Positions 1-11,864 of a stretch of 64,000 nucleotides of DNA are shown here, one piece after another. Position 1 is the first letter of the stretch. Every line of letters begins with the position of its first letter. Origin of the DNA: Bactrocera neohumeralis (lineage: Eukaryota > Arthropoda > Insecta > Diptera > Tephritidae). The translations under genes and the position numbers were made by a program. The stretch lies in assembly GCF_024586455.1 (NCBI RefSeq), contig NC_065919.1:21756017-21820016 (forward strand). The letters run 5' to 3'. The notes under the pieces are model-generated. The model did no database searches and had not been told where the DNA came from. It saw only the letters and a program-made list of their open reading frames with translations.

Positions 1-1740
1 AAGTTTGAAAACTCTGACCAATTTATAAATGCCTGGAGTCACCTTTATAAAAATTGCGTAAGACAAAATTGTTGGTTTTGAATATAATTAATTATATCAT
101 TTGTGAAAGTTGGCAACCCCACGCTGAATTTATCGTACTTAAACATTTTAAAGTGTCTTTTAATTGATGCTAAATTTCCAATATTTTGTGGCTTTTCTAA
201 CTTTTTTGTAGCAGATACGTATACAAATTTAGAAAGATGGTAACTCTAAATATATTTATAACAAAAAGATATACGTCAACAACCGCTTTGACTGCAATCG
301 TTTTGCGGATTACGTCCTATTGTTAAGGATCTAACTTGAAAATAACTTTTAACTTGTAAAAGTTTGGCAACCTTATTTCTATATTCTGTTCCAATTTTTG
401 AAAAAATTAAAAAAAATGCCTAACCAAATTTACTCAAAATTGATCTTTTAAAATATGGCAACTCTGCTTTTATATAATTTTTATTTTAATATGAATTTTA
501 TAATTATTGCAAACACTTTTTAGTTTTGTTTTCTATAAGTGCGCACATGAAACTCTAATACGAAATTTTACAGTCTGGCAACCCTATTTTTTCTTCTATC
601 CAATTTTCTGAAAAAATTGTGCATACATGTAACTAAATATCTTTAAAATTTAAAAAAATGATTCCATATAATTATAGCAAATTGAATTTTGAATTGAAAA
701 GTGGCAACACTGCTTTTAAGGAGTTTTTATTTTAGATTAGTATTAAATTTTACAGGCTAGCAGTCTTATTTTTCTTCAACTTCAATTTTCTAAAAAAATG
801 TTGAAGCAAATTTATTTTAAATATTGAATTCAACTTTTTAAATTGTGGCATCACTGCTTTTATATAGTTTTTATTTTATTATTAATGATTTAAAAAATTT
901 TCAAAAATTTTTACAGGCTGGCAACCTTATTTTTTGATTTATAGCAATTTTCAATAATATTGTACATATGTACATTTATCTAATATAGAATTTATTGTAC
1001 TTGTTGTAAGAAATTGCATTTTAATATGTGGCAACATTCTTTTTTAATATATTTGTTAAAATAATTTATAATTCTTCCAAAAATAATTTTCAATATCATG
1101 CCACCAATGTCCACATGGAACTATAATTTTAAATTTAGATAGGCTGGCAACCTTATTTATTACATCGATAGAAAGTTTCAAAACAAATTGTAGAACCTAT
1201 ATTTTCAAAATATTGTATTTTATATAATTATATTAATTTTGTTAGGCTGGCAACCTCATTTATTTCTTCGATACAAAATTTCGAAAAAAAACTTGTGGAA
1301 CTAATATTTTCAAAATATAGCATTTTATTGCATATGCATATTTACAGCGAATTGAATTTTTAAAAATGTGGCAACGCTGATTTTATATAATTTTAAAAAA
1401 TTATTAAATAAAAAATATAAATGTATACATATAATTGAATTCTGAAATATATGGCAACACTGTTTTTTAATATATTTTTGTATAAATTATTAAATAAAAA
1501 TTATATAAAACAGTGTTGCCACAAATTTCAGAACTCAATATATACATAATTAATTAATTTTCAGAATTTTAAAAAATGTTGCAACGCTGTTTATATAAAA
1601 TATTTAAAAATTGTTACATGAATTAAAAAAAAACTGAGTCAATAATGTTTTTTAATATAATTAAAAAAAATTATTAAACAAAAGTTATATAAAATAGTGT
1701 TGCCACATATTTCAGAATTCAATTTACTGCAAACAAGCAC
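1..1740. repeat. Diverged GGCAAC repeat array (array 1)
   Basis: A/T-rich DNA in which a GGCAAC core recurs at about 112, 364, 455, 574, 702, 916, 1028, 1143, 1241, 1369 and 1451, with decayed cores near 755 and 846. Two contexts can be told apart and often alternate: GTGGCAACACTGCTTTTATA followed by T-rich sequence, and AGGCTGGCAACCTTATTT followed by a TTCGATA or CAATTTTC segment. From about 1500 the core appears inverted (GTTGCCAC at 1515 and 1698). No coding potential is seen; the 61-codon frame at 1697-1882 starts inside a repeat. This is best read as an old tandem or higher-order repeat. Confidence 0.7.
1430..1740. repeat. Fold-back inverted repeats at the end of array 1
   Basis: The segment near 1433-1472 (AATTGAATTCTGAAATA, then GGCAACACTG) is inverted at about 1500-1545 (CAGTGTTGCCAC, then AATTTCAGAACTCAAT), giving arms of about 40 bp around an A/T loop. 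A third arm, again inverted, lies at about 1690-1735 (AGTGTTGCCACATATTTC). The DNA could therefore fold in more than one way. It may be a small miniature element whose ends carry the array core, or an inversion inside the array. Confidence 0.6.
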
Positions 1741-3240
1741 AAAAATAGTTTTCGAAATTTTTTACCCATGCTCCTACAAAATTCAAAATCTACCCACTGT
1801 GCAGCCATTGCTTAAATCTACTTACATACATATGTACGCATTGGCATATCTATCCAACATCAGAATTCAACACCACGATTAGGCAAGTACATATGTTTCC
1901 ACACCTACACTTCCATGCGCACATACATATTCCACACACTCGTGCTGCTTTAAGGCAATAAACACAAGTAAATTGTTGGCTGCTCCGCTTTAAATGAGTT
2001 GAAGCTTTTTCGTACGCTTAAAAATTTTGCGCTACTTTTGACACTTTTGCATGTGATTTTTTGACATTTTTGCTCTCTGCTCAGCTTTGCTACTACAAGT
2101 ATGTTGCCTTTCCTTTTTTACTACATTTGCCTGTCGTGTGTTTTCTTCTTCTTCTTCGTCGTCTTTTTCGGGTGGGTCTAATGAACTCTGCATTTTGCGG
2201 CAAATGCTCGTATAATTTAAATAAAATCAACTACAAAAGCTAAAATTAGCAAATGCGCGCTGATTTGTTGCTTCCTACCGTCGGATCAGACTGGGTGCGC
2301 TTAACGCTTATACCAAGCGGATGTGTGTGTGTGTGTTGTCTTAGCTTGCACTAAACTTGGCTTGATTCAAATCGATTTGCTATGCTTGTAGCAATGAAAA
2401 TGCGCGTGCTTCTGCTTGTAGTTGTTGTTTTTATGTTCGTTTTTTTTTTTTTTATTTTTTCTTACGGAAGCTGAACTTATCCACCGTGTGAGCAGCGGTG
2501 AGAAAATCTCTGCTTAATTGCTGGAATTAATACAGTATTATAACGGCGCGACGAACATTAAAAATTATAAAACTGTGCAAAAATAACAAAAACAAAACAA
2601 TTGTACGTATGAAAAACAGTTCTAGAATGACAAGCAAGACAAACGCGAAATTTCCCAGCTGTCGCTAGCTAAATGAATGCGAGCAGTTTTGTAGTTGGCT
2701 GCTTGGGTCTGGGTCTGGGTCTGGGCGTTCAACTTTGTATTTTGGCGGCGGTTTTTCATGAACGGGTGGGTATGTTAAAGTGTGTGTGTGTATGGTGTAC
2801 AAAGCAAAATTTCTTGTTAACCGACATTTAAAAGCATATTAAGAAATACTCAACTAAAAAAGCAAAACGAGGCTGATCAAATCGACAAAGGAATATATTT
2901 GTAAGAGGAACAAATATTTGTAATAAAATAAGATTTGTGTATTGACTGTAAATAATAAATATACGGGGACTATTGCTACGCTTTTCTTCGCAACAAAGTC
3001 TAATTTTTTATGATCAGATGGTCTGGAACCGTTATAATTTCAGTGTTATGAAAAAAAAATCCAATGATTGCAAAGGATCATTTCCACTAAAAAACTGCAT
3101 AGTTTTCTGTAACCAAAACAACGGTGATTGCCAAATATGCGGGAAATTTATGCACTGAATTTTATTTCGATAGCTTCGTTTATGCCTAACATGCATAACA
3201 GGTTGACACATATAGTCTACAGATATCAAATTAAAAAAAA
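1741..3240. other. Non-coding stretch with simple repeats
   Basis: No gene or element is recognised. Visible are short TG runs near 2322-2338 and 2780-2790, a T run near 2440-2460, and three tandem GGTCTG units at about 2705-2725. Base composition is less A/T-biased than the flanking array, so this may be unique host DNA. The stretch 2960-3240 just before the mariner remnant has two chance frames (61 and 65 codons on opposite strands) with no motif I recognise. Confidence 0.5.
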
Positions 3241-3690
3241 ACTCTGTTGAAAGTTTTGACCAAAACTAAGAACGAGTTGATGATTCTGAGCAGTATTTGG
3301 AAATGTTCAAGCGTAATAAACCCGAGTTTTTGTTTTGGATAAAACATGGCTCTATCATTTCACTCCGAAGTCCACGTCTTCTAAGTGGACGGCTCCGTAC
3401 CAAAAGTCAGTAAAAACGATGACAAAAATCCACGAAATGGGCATCGAATTGCGTCTGTATCCACCGTCTTCAACAGATCTGGTCATCAGCGACTATTTCC
3501 TGTACTCAGTTCTCAAAAGAATGCTCGCTGGCAAGAAATTTTCGTCGTTAAAAATATTTTGAGCTTCATGCGATCTCTGACAGCGTTAAAAAAGGTTATT
3601 CACTACTGCAGTAATGGATGCAACTTAAAAAAATATCTACTAGAAATTATTGTTTATTAAACTCTTCTCAAACCAATATGGTTATCACTT
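3240..3690 (+). pseudogene. Internally deleted irritans-type mariner transposase remnant
   Basis: The reading around 3255-3340 contains a DSEQYLEMFKRNKPEF block. It is followed at 3335 by MDKTWLYHFTPKS (first catalytic Asp region) and SSKWTAP. The reading then jumps straight to KSVKTMTKIHEMGIELRLYPP and SSTDLVISDYFLYSVLKRML (third Asp region), ending in KKFSS. About 80 residues between the SKW motif and the KSVKTM motif, including the second catalytic Asp, are missing compared with the irritans-type mariner family. The frame breaks after 3562 but weak mariner-like sequence runs to about 3680. I could not find convincing terminal inverted repeats. It is a dead fragment. Confidence 0.85.
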
Positions 3691-3779
3691 CATTATTCCA
3701 TAGAAAATATGAGGATTGTTGACATAGCCACTTTTGCGCAGTCTAATTATTTTTTGTGGCTTATCTGCTGACTGTAACC

Positions 3780-5160
3780 TTTAATAATGACGGTAATGAG
3801 TTCTTTCTGGTGCCCTCAAACTTATCAGTTTCCACAGTTTACCCTCAAACAGCTGCAACTAGCCACTGGCAAGCTCAAGGACAACAAATTACACGGCCAA
3901 GACGGGATACCAGCAGAAATCCTGAAAGTAATCGCTGCAGAGCGATCGGCGTTACTATTGAATATGTAAAACGCTTGCCTCAAAGCACCCTGAACCTTGG
4001 AAAAAGCAACGGCTGGTGTTAATCAGTAAGGGAATAGGAGATCCCAACTTACTATCAGCATACCGTCCACTATGTATGCTTGACACAGCGGGAAAGCTAT
4101 ATGAGAGGCTACTTAAACCCAGACTAGAAGCAGCTATCAACGAAGCTGGAGGACTCACGGCTTTAAACCATACAGACCAACTCTAGGAGCTATAAAATGC
4201 GTCATTGAAAGTATAGAAGCCGCTCAGGGTAGATAGCCTAAATACAAAAGAATAATGTCACTGGCGACTTTAGATGTCCGGAACGCCTTCAACAGCACTA
4301 GATGGGTGGATATGATCGACGCTCTCGAAAAAAGCTTTAAAATCCCCGCCTACTTCAGAGTCGTTTACTACGGACATTCTTAGGACACAAAACGCTGTAA
4401 GCTACCTAGGCGTAAGACTGAACTCCAGATTAACCTTCTGGGCACAAATCCAGCACGCCGCAGGAAGGGCATCGAAAATCACCTTCCAATTCAGCAGACT
4501 AATGGCCAACATTGCGGGCTCCAGCCAAGGAAAGAGAAAGCTCCTAATGTCGACGACAATCAGCGTCCTATTATTCGAAGCTGAGATCTGGCATCGAAGA
4601 TGGAAGAAAGAAAGTCGCGGCAGATGGACGGCCAGACTAATAAAAGACCTAAACTTATGGATAAGCCGTAAATCCGGAGAAGTTAACTTTTACACAACTC
4701 AGCTGTTATCCGGTCACGGATACTTCAAAAAGTATCTCCACAGAATGGGAAAAGTCGAAGAGTCGTCATGCCTATTCAACAACACAGAAGACGACTCTGA
4801 ATACACTTTCTTTGAATGTGTGCGATGGTAACGAGAACGCACCGCCGTAGAAAACCTGGGTGTTAAACGCGGACAGTTTAATTAGCGTCATGCTGGAGAG
4901 TGAATCAAACTGAGAGATTATTCAGAAATTTGAAGAAATTTTGCTACGCAGCAAAAAGCGGGATCTGGACGCAGGTGTTCAAATGTAAATCTCTCAAGGA
5001 AAAGTATAGAACGCCACCCTGAAGTAATGCTAATGTGATCACAGTGTAGGCGACTGCACCTTAGAGGGGGTTTTTAGTGACCGGCAAGTGGCACATACCG
5101 TTGCTGTGACGGCAGCATTGATGATGCAGAAGGCATTTTCCACCCCTCACCCGCAAGCCA
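3780..5160 (+). mobile_element. R1-clade LINE fragment, RT core deleted
   Basis: Several frames together read as the ORF2 protein of an R1-type non-LTR retrotransposon. The 5' part gives an N-terminal reverse-transcriptase block (LKDNKLHGQDGIPAEILK, 3865-3930), then an SAYRPLCMLDTAGKLYERLL-like stretch in shifted frame (4050-4110), then TLDVRNAFNSTRWVDMIDAL (4270-4325), the RT motif A. At about 4370-4385 it jumps to SYLGVRLNSRLTF, so the YADD region is deleted. The C-terminal part (4500-4830) has RWTARLIKDLNLWISRKSGE, QLLSGHGYFKKYLHRMG and a Cys-rich tail ending FFECVRW, typical of R1-like elements. The segment 5030-5160 (GGGGGTTTTTAGTGACCGG) looks like the 3' untranslated end. Frameshifts and stops show that it is dead. 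Confidence 0.88.
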
Positions 5161-6188
5161 AAAATTATCATTTCTGAGAATAATTAATGAATTATTGTTA
5201 TTGAGAGGTTTACTATATATCTACCAAAAGGCAAGTTGTTTATATTATCCGCAAAGAACTGTCCTAACCTCCAAGTGGAATCACTTTAAAATTTGATGTT
5301 TTGTTTCACTTCTGCAGTTCAAGTCCGATGCTTGAGTGGTCATATAAGTGAATGTCTTTTGTAAGGTTAAGGAGCGATACTACATTTTTCCAACCAATCG
5401 CTGCTCTTCCTTCACATACTCCCGCTAGCTTATTTACTGTAATATAATTATTAGATATCTTAGATCATTATTTTTAATTTCACCCAAAAAACGTTCGAAC
5501 TCATTTATTTTGCATTTTTTTTATCAATTTCCAAATCGTTGGAAAACAAATCATTCGTTAAGTATCGGATGGAAAGTCATTTGCAAATGTCAAAAGCAAC
5601 GGCGAATGCAACAACAACACAGCCAACTACTAGAAACAGTTGAACTGTTTATTAGATAACTGTTAAGCGCAGAGCCAACAAGCAATAAAAAAAACTAAGA
5701 AAAATATATTAATAGCTACAGTTAGTTGGCGCGCAGTTGGTGGCAAGCTATTTAGCTGAGCGATTTATATGGAGATCACATAAATTGTTGTCAATATAAA
5801 TCAAAAGTGACGCAAATGTGCGCTACTTTAGAGTGGCCGCTTACTATTCTGATAATGAATGTCTGCGCCACAAAGGCGTGGCGACAAAGTGAATGGTGAG
5901 AATGAAATTTGTTGAGTTGAATTAGATGGGCGAAATATGTAAAATTATGGCAATTCTTTGGTTTATGTAATATGGGAGAAATACTAGTGTTTGTAAGTAA
6001 ATGTGTGATATTGTAGAGGAAATGAAGATAACTTGACCCCATTTGGCATATGAAGTGATAGCAGTCGCTTCAAATATTGTCGCAACTCAAAGAATAATAA
6101 TTGAAAAAATAAATGTGAAATAGAAGAGTTGAATAAAGAATACAAACAGGAAGTAGAATAGATTAAGAGAAATAAAAAATAAATATTA
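5161..6188. other. Non-coding, no recognised element
   Basis: A/T-rich sequence with CAACAACA near 5610 and a moderately GC-richer block at 5570-5780. The short frames at 5791-6193 on the minus strand have no recognisable motif. I see nothing that supports a gene. Confidence 0.45.
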
Positions 6189-7261
6189 AACAAGTAAGGA
6201 AGGGCTAAGTTCGGGTGTCACCGAACATTCTATACTCTCGCATGATAAAGTGATAATCGAGATTTCATTATACGTCATTTACATATTTTTCAAATGCCGT
6301 ATTTTTGTAAAGTTTTATTCCGCTATCATCATTGGTTCCTAATGTACTATATATTATACAGAGAAGGCATCAGATGGAATTCAAAATAGCGTTATATTGG
6401 AAGAAGGCGTGGTTGTGAACCGATTTCACCTATATTTCGTACATGTCATCAGGGTGTTAAGAAAATATTATATACCGAATTTCATTGAAATCGGTCTAGT
6501 AGTTCCTGAGATATGGTTTTTGGTCCATAAGTGGGCGACGCCACGCCCATTTCAATTTTTAAAGAAAGTTTGGGTGCAGCTTCCTTCTGCAATTTCTTCC
6601 GTAAAATTTAGTGTTTCTGACGTTTTTTGTTAGTCCGTTAACGCACTTTTAGTGATTTTCAACATAACCTTTGTATGGGAGGTGGGCGTGGTTATTATCC
6701 GATTTCTTCCATTTTTGAACTGTATATGGAAATGCCTGAAGAAAACGACTCTGTAGAGTTTGGTTGACATAACTGTAGTAGTTTCCGAGATATGTACAAA
6801 AAACTTAGTAGGGGGCGGGGCCACGCCCACTTTTCCAAAAAATTTGCGTCCAAATATGCCCCTCCTTAATGCGATCCTTTGTGCCAAATTTCACTTTAAT
6901 ATCATTATTTATGGCTTAGTTATGACACTTTATAGGTTTTCGGTTTCCGCCATTTTGTGGGCGTGGCAGTTGGCCGATTTTGCCCATCTTCGAACTTAAG
7001 CTTCTTATGGAGCCAAGGAATACGTGTACCAAGTTTCATCATGATATCTCAATTTTTACTCAAGTTACAGCTTGCACGGACGGACGGACAGACGGACGGA
7101 CGGACAGACAGACATCCGGATTTCGACTCTACTCGTCACCCTGATCACTTTGGTATATATAACCCTATATCTGACTCTTTTAGTTTTAGGACTTACAAAC
7201 AACCGTTATGTGAACAAAACTATAATACTCTCCTTAGCAACATTGTTGCGAGAGTATAAAA
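6189..7261 (+). mobile_element. DINE-like (Helentron-type) non-autonomous element, copy 1
   Basis: Complete-looking copy of a ~1.07-kb repeat seen three times in the window. It begins AACAAGTAAGGAAGGGCT, has a short hairpin (GTTCGG, six-base loop, CCGAAC), then TATACTCTCGCATGATAAAG. The body lacks coding potential but carries repeated GGCGTGG/CCACGCCC motifs. Near the end a (GGAC/CAGA)n tetranucleotide tract occurs at 7077-7112, and the 3' end is an imperfect hairpin of AATACTCTCC with GAGAGTATAAAA. The ends TATACTCTCGCA and TGCGAGAGTATA are inverted copies. A tetranucleotide core with a 3' hairpin is the layout known for DINE-1/Helentron-type elements, so that class is inferred. Open frames inside are chance. 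Confidence 0.75.
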
Positions 7262-7326
7262 AATTTTCGAAGTCACTACACTTTGTTTAGAAAATGACGT
7301 TTTGGTACGAAGTCAGTGATGTGACT

Positions 7327-8110
7327 TTAAGAAATGGCATATTTCTTGTACACTGAAGTAATGTTGCCAGTTAGGAGAACAGTTGATGGGTACGGGGCTT
7401 TTACCGTCTGGACGATTTTTACGAATAGTTTCGCGCAAGCGACGCAAACAACACTTAAAGAGTATTCCTTGTTGCCAGTTTGACCGGTCGGAAGGAATTC
7501 GAAGTGCACCACACCTCGATAATCGAAGAGAACTGTTAAGGTAACCTTGATTTTTGACCATGTCAATGGTTTTTTTCGGCTTCGGCTCACTTCGGCCACG
7601 ATACTGGCCGATTGATCGTTAGATCCAAGACTCATCGTTACTAATAATACATTTCATGTTAATGTGGTAGTCGGAAAGCATTGTATCACAGACGTAAACT
7701 CAACGCTGTTTTTTGAAAAAATTTTGTGATTTTGGAACCAATCGTGCTTTCACTTTTCTTAGGCCCAAATGATTTTTCAAAATGGTTTCCACTGATCCTT
7801 TCAATATTCCGACGATGACAGTAGAATCTCTAACTGTTTATCGTTGGTTTTCAAACACCAATTCCCTTATTTTATTGACATGTTGATCAACAGTTAATGT
7901 TGATGGGCGCCCTGGACTTGGTTCGTCGTCAAGGTGTTCTCGACCCTCTTTGAATAATTTGTACCAAACAAAACTATATGCTAGTGACAAACAAATATCA
8001 CTAATATCACAAATATCGGTACCAGAAATTTGATTCCGCACACAAAATTTAATGGAAATTCTTTGCTGAATAATTTCACTCGCCGTAAAAATAATCTCGA
8101 ATGATTATTT
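7327..8110 (-). pseudogene. Mariner transposase pseudogene
   Basis: Read from 8110 downward, the minus strand gives most of a mariner transposase across several frames. It opens with an N-terminal helix-turn-helix region QQRICIKFCVRNQISG, then WYKLFKEGREHLDDEPSPG and RPSTLTVDQHVNKIRELV (8041-7838). Next come GILKGSVETILKNHLGLRKV, ARLVPKSQNFFKKQR and ISNDESWI (first catalytic Asp), then SKIKVTLTVLFDYRGVVHFE and FLPTGQTGNKEY, then RRLRETIRKNRPDG. The C-terminal part with the second and third Asp is missing or unrecognisable below about 7330. At least four frame changes make it non-functional. It belongs to a lineage distinct from the irritans-type copies at 3.2, 11.9 and 30.4 kb. No clear terminal repeats were found. 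Confidence 0.85.
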
Positions 8111-8290
8111 TGATGGAACATTTGGTACATTCAAAATATAGGCCATCAGTAGTAAAACTTTAAATCGAGATACAGATAGATATAATAAATGATAAGGATG
8201 ATGCGACGATTTAAAGCTCACCCCTTTGTCTGGGCAAATGATACCTTGAGTAAAAGTGGAGCTATCGTGATATAACTTGACACACGTATT
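8105..8290 (-). repeat. Degraded DINE-like fragment
   Basis: On the minus strand this reads as the 3' third of a relative of the repeat at 6189: AAGTTATATCACGATAGCTC followed by TACTCAAGGTATC, a degraded core, CATCATCCTTATCATTTA and TATATCTATCTG, then GTTTTACTACTGATG. It abuts the N-terminal end of the mariner remnant, so the mariner may have inserted into or beside it. Homology is judged by eye and is weak. Confidence 0.45.
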
Positions 8291-8863
8291 CTATGCCATT
8301 ATTTGAAAATTGGTATTCCAGATGCCATTGCCATTTCCACAAAATGTGTTAAGCGACAATCTATAAAGCTCGAAATTTGGAATAGAAAACTTTAATTTGG
8401 CATCTTTGCGCTGAAAATTAAAAACGAAAGAAGAAAAAATATTCAGTTCGGTTGAATCAGAACTATAAAACCTTTTCAAATGCAAAATATTTCTTACAAG
8501 AATTTGATTCCGATCGTTCGATGTTACCGCAGCTAAATTGTGTAGTGGTTCGATATTGACAGTTTCAACAAATGAGGAAATGATTCTTGGAAAAAAAAAC
8601 TATACAAAAATTTTAGAGATCTTCAGATCTTTGAAACTGAGGGATTAGTCTGCATATATACAGGCAGTTTAATGAATGTATTTCACTATAGTTATGTTAA
8701 AGGGTTATATACAGTTACAAAATTTTTCAATGTACATATATTTAAGAATACACACAGAAAATTTCAAATTATTGCGTTGAATATTTTTGAAGTTAAATGC
8801 AAAGTTTAAAAGGCTTTTCAGAATGCTTGGAAGTGCATTCCAAACTTTAAACGCATTTTTCTC
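8291..8863. other. Non-coding, nothing recognised
   Basis: A/T-rich sequence. Minus-strand frames at 8291-8485 and 8705-9001 show no family motif. Confidence 0.4.
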
Positions 8864-9053
8864 AAAATAATTTTTTTCAAAGCCGCTGACCAACATTACT
8901 CGAAAACAGCTAAACCAGTTAGTCTCAGATTTTAACACAAACTTCTTAATTATATTTTTTAATAAATAAAAAAAAATAATTTTTTTCAAAGCCGCTGACA
9001 AACCAGTTAGTCTCAGATTTTAACACAAACTTCTTAATTATATTTTTTAGTAA
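8864..9053. repeat. Recent ~100-bp tandem duplication
   Basis: Unit 1 (about 8864-8970) and unit 2 (about 8972-9053) both run AATAATTTTTTTCAAAGCCG, then CCAGTTAGTCTCAGATTTTA, then ACTTCTTAATTATATTTTTT. They differ mainly by a ~24-bp segment (CATTACTCGAAAACAGC) missing from unit 2. The near-identity in a fast-decaying region suggests a recent event. Confidence 0.85.
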
Positions 9054-9480
9054 ATAATCGGAAATTTTTTCTCATCGGTAAAAATTTTTTTCTATAAACA
9101 ATTTAAAGCCGAAATTTGGTCAAAAGTCTATTTTTTTTAGAAACCGCCATTTACAAGTAGTCAAAAAAATAGGCAAAATAATTCCTTCGGCTTGCTTTAC
9201 TAGATTTTACATTACTTTAGCGAAATCTGTTTGCATTTTTTATTTTCAGAGAATGCAATACAGAGATATGGTGGTCATCGCAAAATGTCTTTTTTAAGGA
9301 GATCAGCTGCAGTTACTTTCCAAACAAATATTTTTACTAAATCCAAGTCTTAAATACGGTTAAAAGATACCATATTAGGTGCACACATTTCAGGATCAAT
9401 AAATTTAAAAATTTTCTCAGATAAAATTCTAGAAAGTTTGCTTTTTTCGGCTTTTTAACTGTATATAACATCTTAACCAA
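9054..9480. other. Non-coding, nothing recognised
   Basis: A/T-rich, with no frame of note and no clear repeat structure. Confidence 0.4.
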
Positions 9481-10030
9481 ACTCTTTCAGGGCGAACCCC
9501 TTCAACACCTCCACAAACAATGTGAAAAATTATGAAATTGGATAATAACCACGCTCACTCTTTATAAATATCAAAATTATTAAATTTCATAGCCAAGATG
9601 CCGCTAAAAGCTTGAAAAGAGCCGTTGTCAAAATTGGACAATGAGCGCGGTACTGCGCCTTCTTGAGGTGCAATCCTACATCTCCGGAACGGCTATTATC
9701 AATTTTAACCAAATTAGGTGTATGAAATTATCTTCTTGTGTTAAGTTGTGAAATGGAAATGAAATTGAAAATGGTGCTTGCACTCTCTTCCGTCTATGGT
9801 TTATGAATCAAACACCAATGAAATTACTGGAATATGATATGGGTCGAACCACGTCAAGTGGTCCATGAAAATTTCGCAAGATCATCGATTTTGAAAATTA
9901 GCAGTTCATTAGGAAGGGATACAGACGCATACCCTGTGATATAAATATTTCGTGAAAATTATTTTTTTGTTAAAGTTATTGAAGGCTGAAGTTTAGTGCA
10001 CTATAAAATTGTAAAATTATTTTCGCATAA
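9481..10030. repeat. Possible degraded non-coding interspersed repeat
   Basis: Phrases such as GGATAATAACCACGCTCAC, GACAATGAGCGCGGTACTGC and ACATCTCCGGAACGG resemble the style of the DINE-like family (GGTTATTATCC, CACGCCCAC, TTCCGAGATATG), but there is no end-to-end alignment by eye. It could be a distant relative. The following frame at 10049-10399 has no recognisable protein motif. Confidence 0.3.
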
Positions 10031-10379
10031 ACTAATAGAGATAAATCGATGAAATTTTGTGAAGTCAAAGAAAAGTGTTCGAGCTACATTACAGATATTT
10101 TTTCACTTTCCATTTCTTTAAATAATAATATTTTACATAACTTTTTGTTAAACAATTCAAATTTTTCATGTGTTCTTCACGCTAAAAAAATTTATGAGTA
10201 TGTGACACAATGCGGAAAATATTCATCTTTAATAATCTGCAAAAAAATTTTTGTTCATTCATACCATTCCAAAGATATTGAGTTTTTTGTCCTCCTACCG
10301 CTCTTAAAACGTATGGCACAACCATCGTGGCGCAATGCGCTAATGCTTTTCTTGCGGCACAGATGTCAGAAGCTTACAC

Positions 10380-10437
10380 TGGTCGACAGATCGCGCTAAT
10401 ATCATAATTAAGGACAGTTGCACCAACCTAGGAGAAA
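10380..10437 (-). mobile_element. Mariner 5' end fragment
   Basis: On the minus strand the sequence CTAGGTTGGTGCAACTGTCC, TTAATTATGATATTAGCGCG, then TCTGTCGACCAGT matches the start of the mariner remnant at 43.3 kb (CTAAGTTGGTCAGACTATCC, TTAATTACTATGCC, GAGCGCG, TCTGTCAACCAGT). Homology ends quickly, so this is a short stranded terminus of the same or a sister lineage. Confidence 0.6.
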
Positions 10438-11400
10438 AAATTTATTTATCTTCCATATAAGCGGGAGATGAGAGAGGAAATGAAAAATTCCTGATACTTT
10501 CTTGACAGGGTGTATACTATTGAAATTTAGCGAGAATTATTGCCTGACAATAAAGACACGTATATCATATTACCAAAAACCGATACATTTGGGTCAATAC
10601 CAATGTATTGAGTTTTACTAAAAGTGATTGCTGGTCAGTTGTCAAATGTATGATATTATTTCTGGTAAACTTTTTGTTACCTTCTCTTGCCTCCCTAGAT
10701 AATAACTATCATATAGAAAATTTTCCTTAAATATTATTGCCTGCAAAATTTGTCTTTTATATTTGTACTATACTGAATCGCATAAAAGTTGAAAATTTCT
10801 GGAAGTATTTGCAGATAGCGGCCATATTTTAATTTTTAAATTAAATAAATAAGAAACAGGTTGAAAAATACAAAACAAATATTTGCCAAATATTTTTTAA
10901 GACTTTATACAAAACCCTAATTGATTTCGGCGAACTCGAAAGCAGCAAATCAGTTCACCGGCAAGTGAGTCATGAAGTAAACCGCTTGCTTAGTAAGCAA
11001 GTGAAATTTGTTGCAAAATGTTGCATTAGCTGACATTTCCGATTGCAACATTCGCAAACAATAACAAAATACAACAAAATCAACAAAGTTGTATAGTCAT
11101 AGCCACACTCGCTTACGCTTGCGTATAAATTCATAAAATCTCTTAACAACTCTGTAACCGCGACGACGACGACATTGAAAGCTTTAAAATTGTAAACAAA
11201 TGACGCGGCCGCAGCGCTGAGCGCCGCACCAAGCAAACAGTGAACAGCGTTTGTGATAATCAAAGCAGTAACAACAAAAAAGTGTAAACAAAACTTATAA
11301 CGGCAAACGGTAAATCGATAGGTAAATTATAGGTAGGCGGAATTTCCGACTTTGCGCTTAATTGCGAGTGACGAAATGACTTGGCGTAGCACTGCCGCCG
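10438..11400. other. Non-coding, possibly unique host DNA from 10.93 kb
   Basis: 10438-10930 is A/T-rich with nothing recognised. 10930-11400 is GC-richer and contains runs such as GACGACGACGAC and a GCGGCCGC octamer. A 97-codon minus-strand frame (10970-11263) is hydrophobic in its N-terminal half (LLGAALSAAAASF) but has no family signature. It may be coincidence in a conserved non-coding block or leader sequence. Confidence 0.35.
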
Positions 11401-11864
11401 ATTGTACAGCCGTTGGCACATAAAAGACTTAAGGCACAAACTTGGTGGGGAGCGAAGAAAATGTTTAGGAGTTGGAGGACAATATTTTAAATATAAATTT
11501 TCAAATCAATTTAATTTTATAAAATCTGTAATAATAACGGTACTTTACAAGCAGCTTGCGAATGTGATGAAAGCGACTATTGCTTGCTAATTTTGTGCTG
11601 CTAAAACTGAAAATGATAGTAAAAATTTTCTAACAATTTGGATTTTTTGTGTTGTAGTCCACGGGTGTAGGGTCAAATCACCATGATTTCTTAAAATGAC
11701 AAAAATATATCTACATAATGGAACATTTTGGAACTGAAATTCGTTGTCGGAACACCTCAAAAACCCCACAGAATTTGTTTTACCCAAAGTGAATTTGTTC
11801 GAAATCACGAATTTTTGGTTATGAGAAGGCCCTGAGCAAAGTGTGTGTCGCATGAGCTAACTTT

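Noticed and set aside
6397..7290. Small genes inside the DINE-like repeat
   Set aside because: Frames are not kept between the three copies of the repeat; differences include indels not in multiples of three.
10310..10400. Possible tRNA (GGCGCAATGCGCTAATGC)
   Set aside because: No cloverleaf arms or T-loop consensus; next to a mariner terminal fragment.
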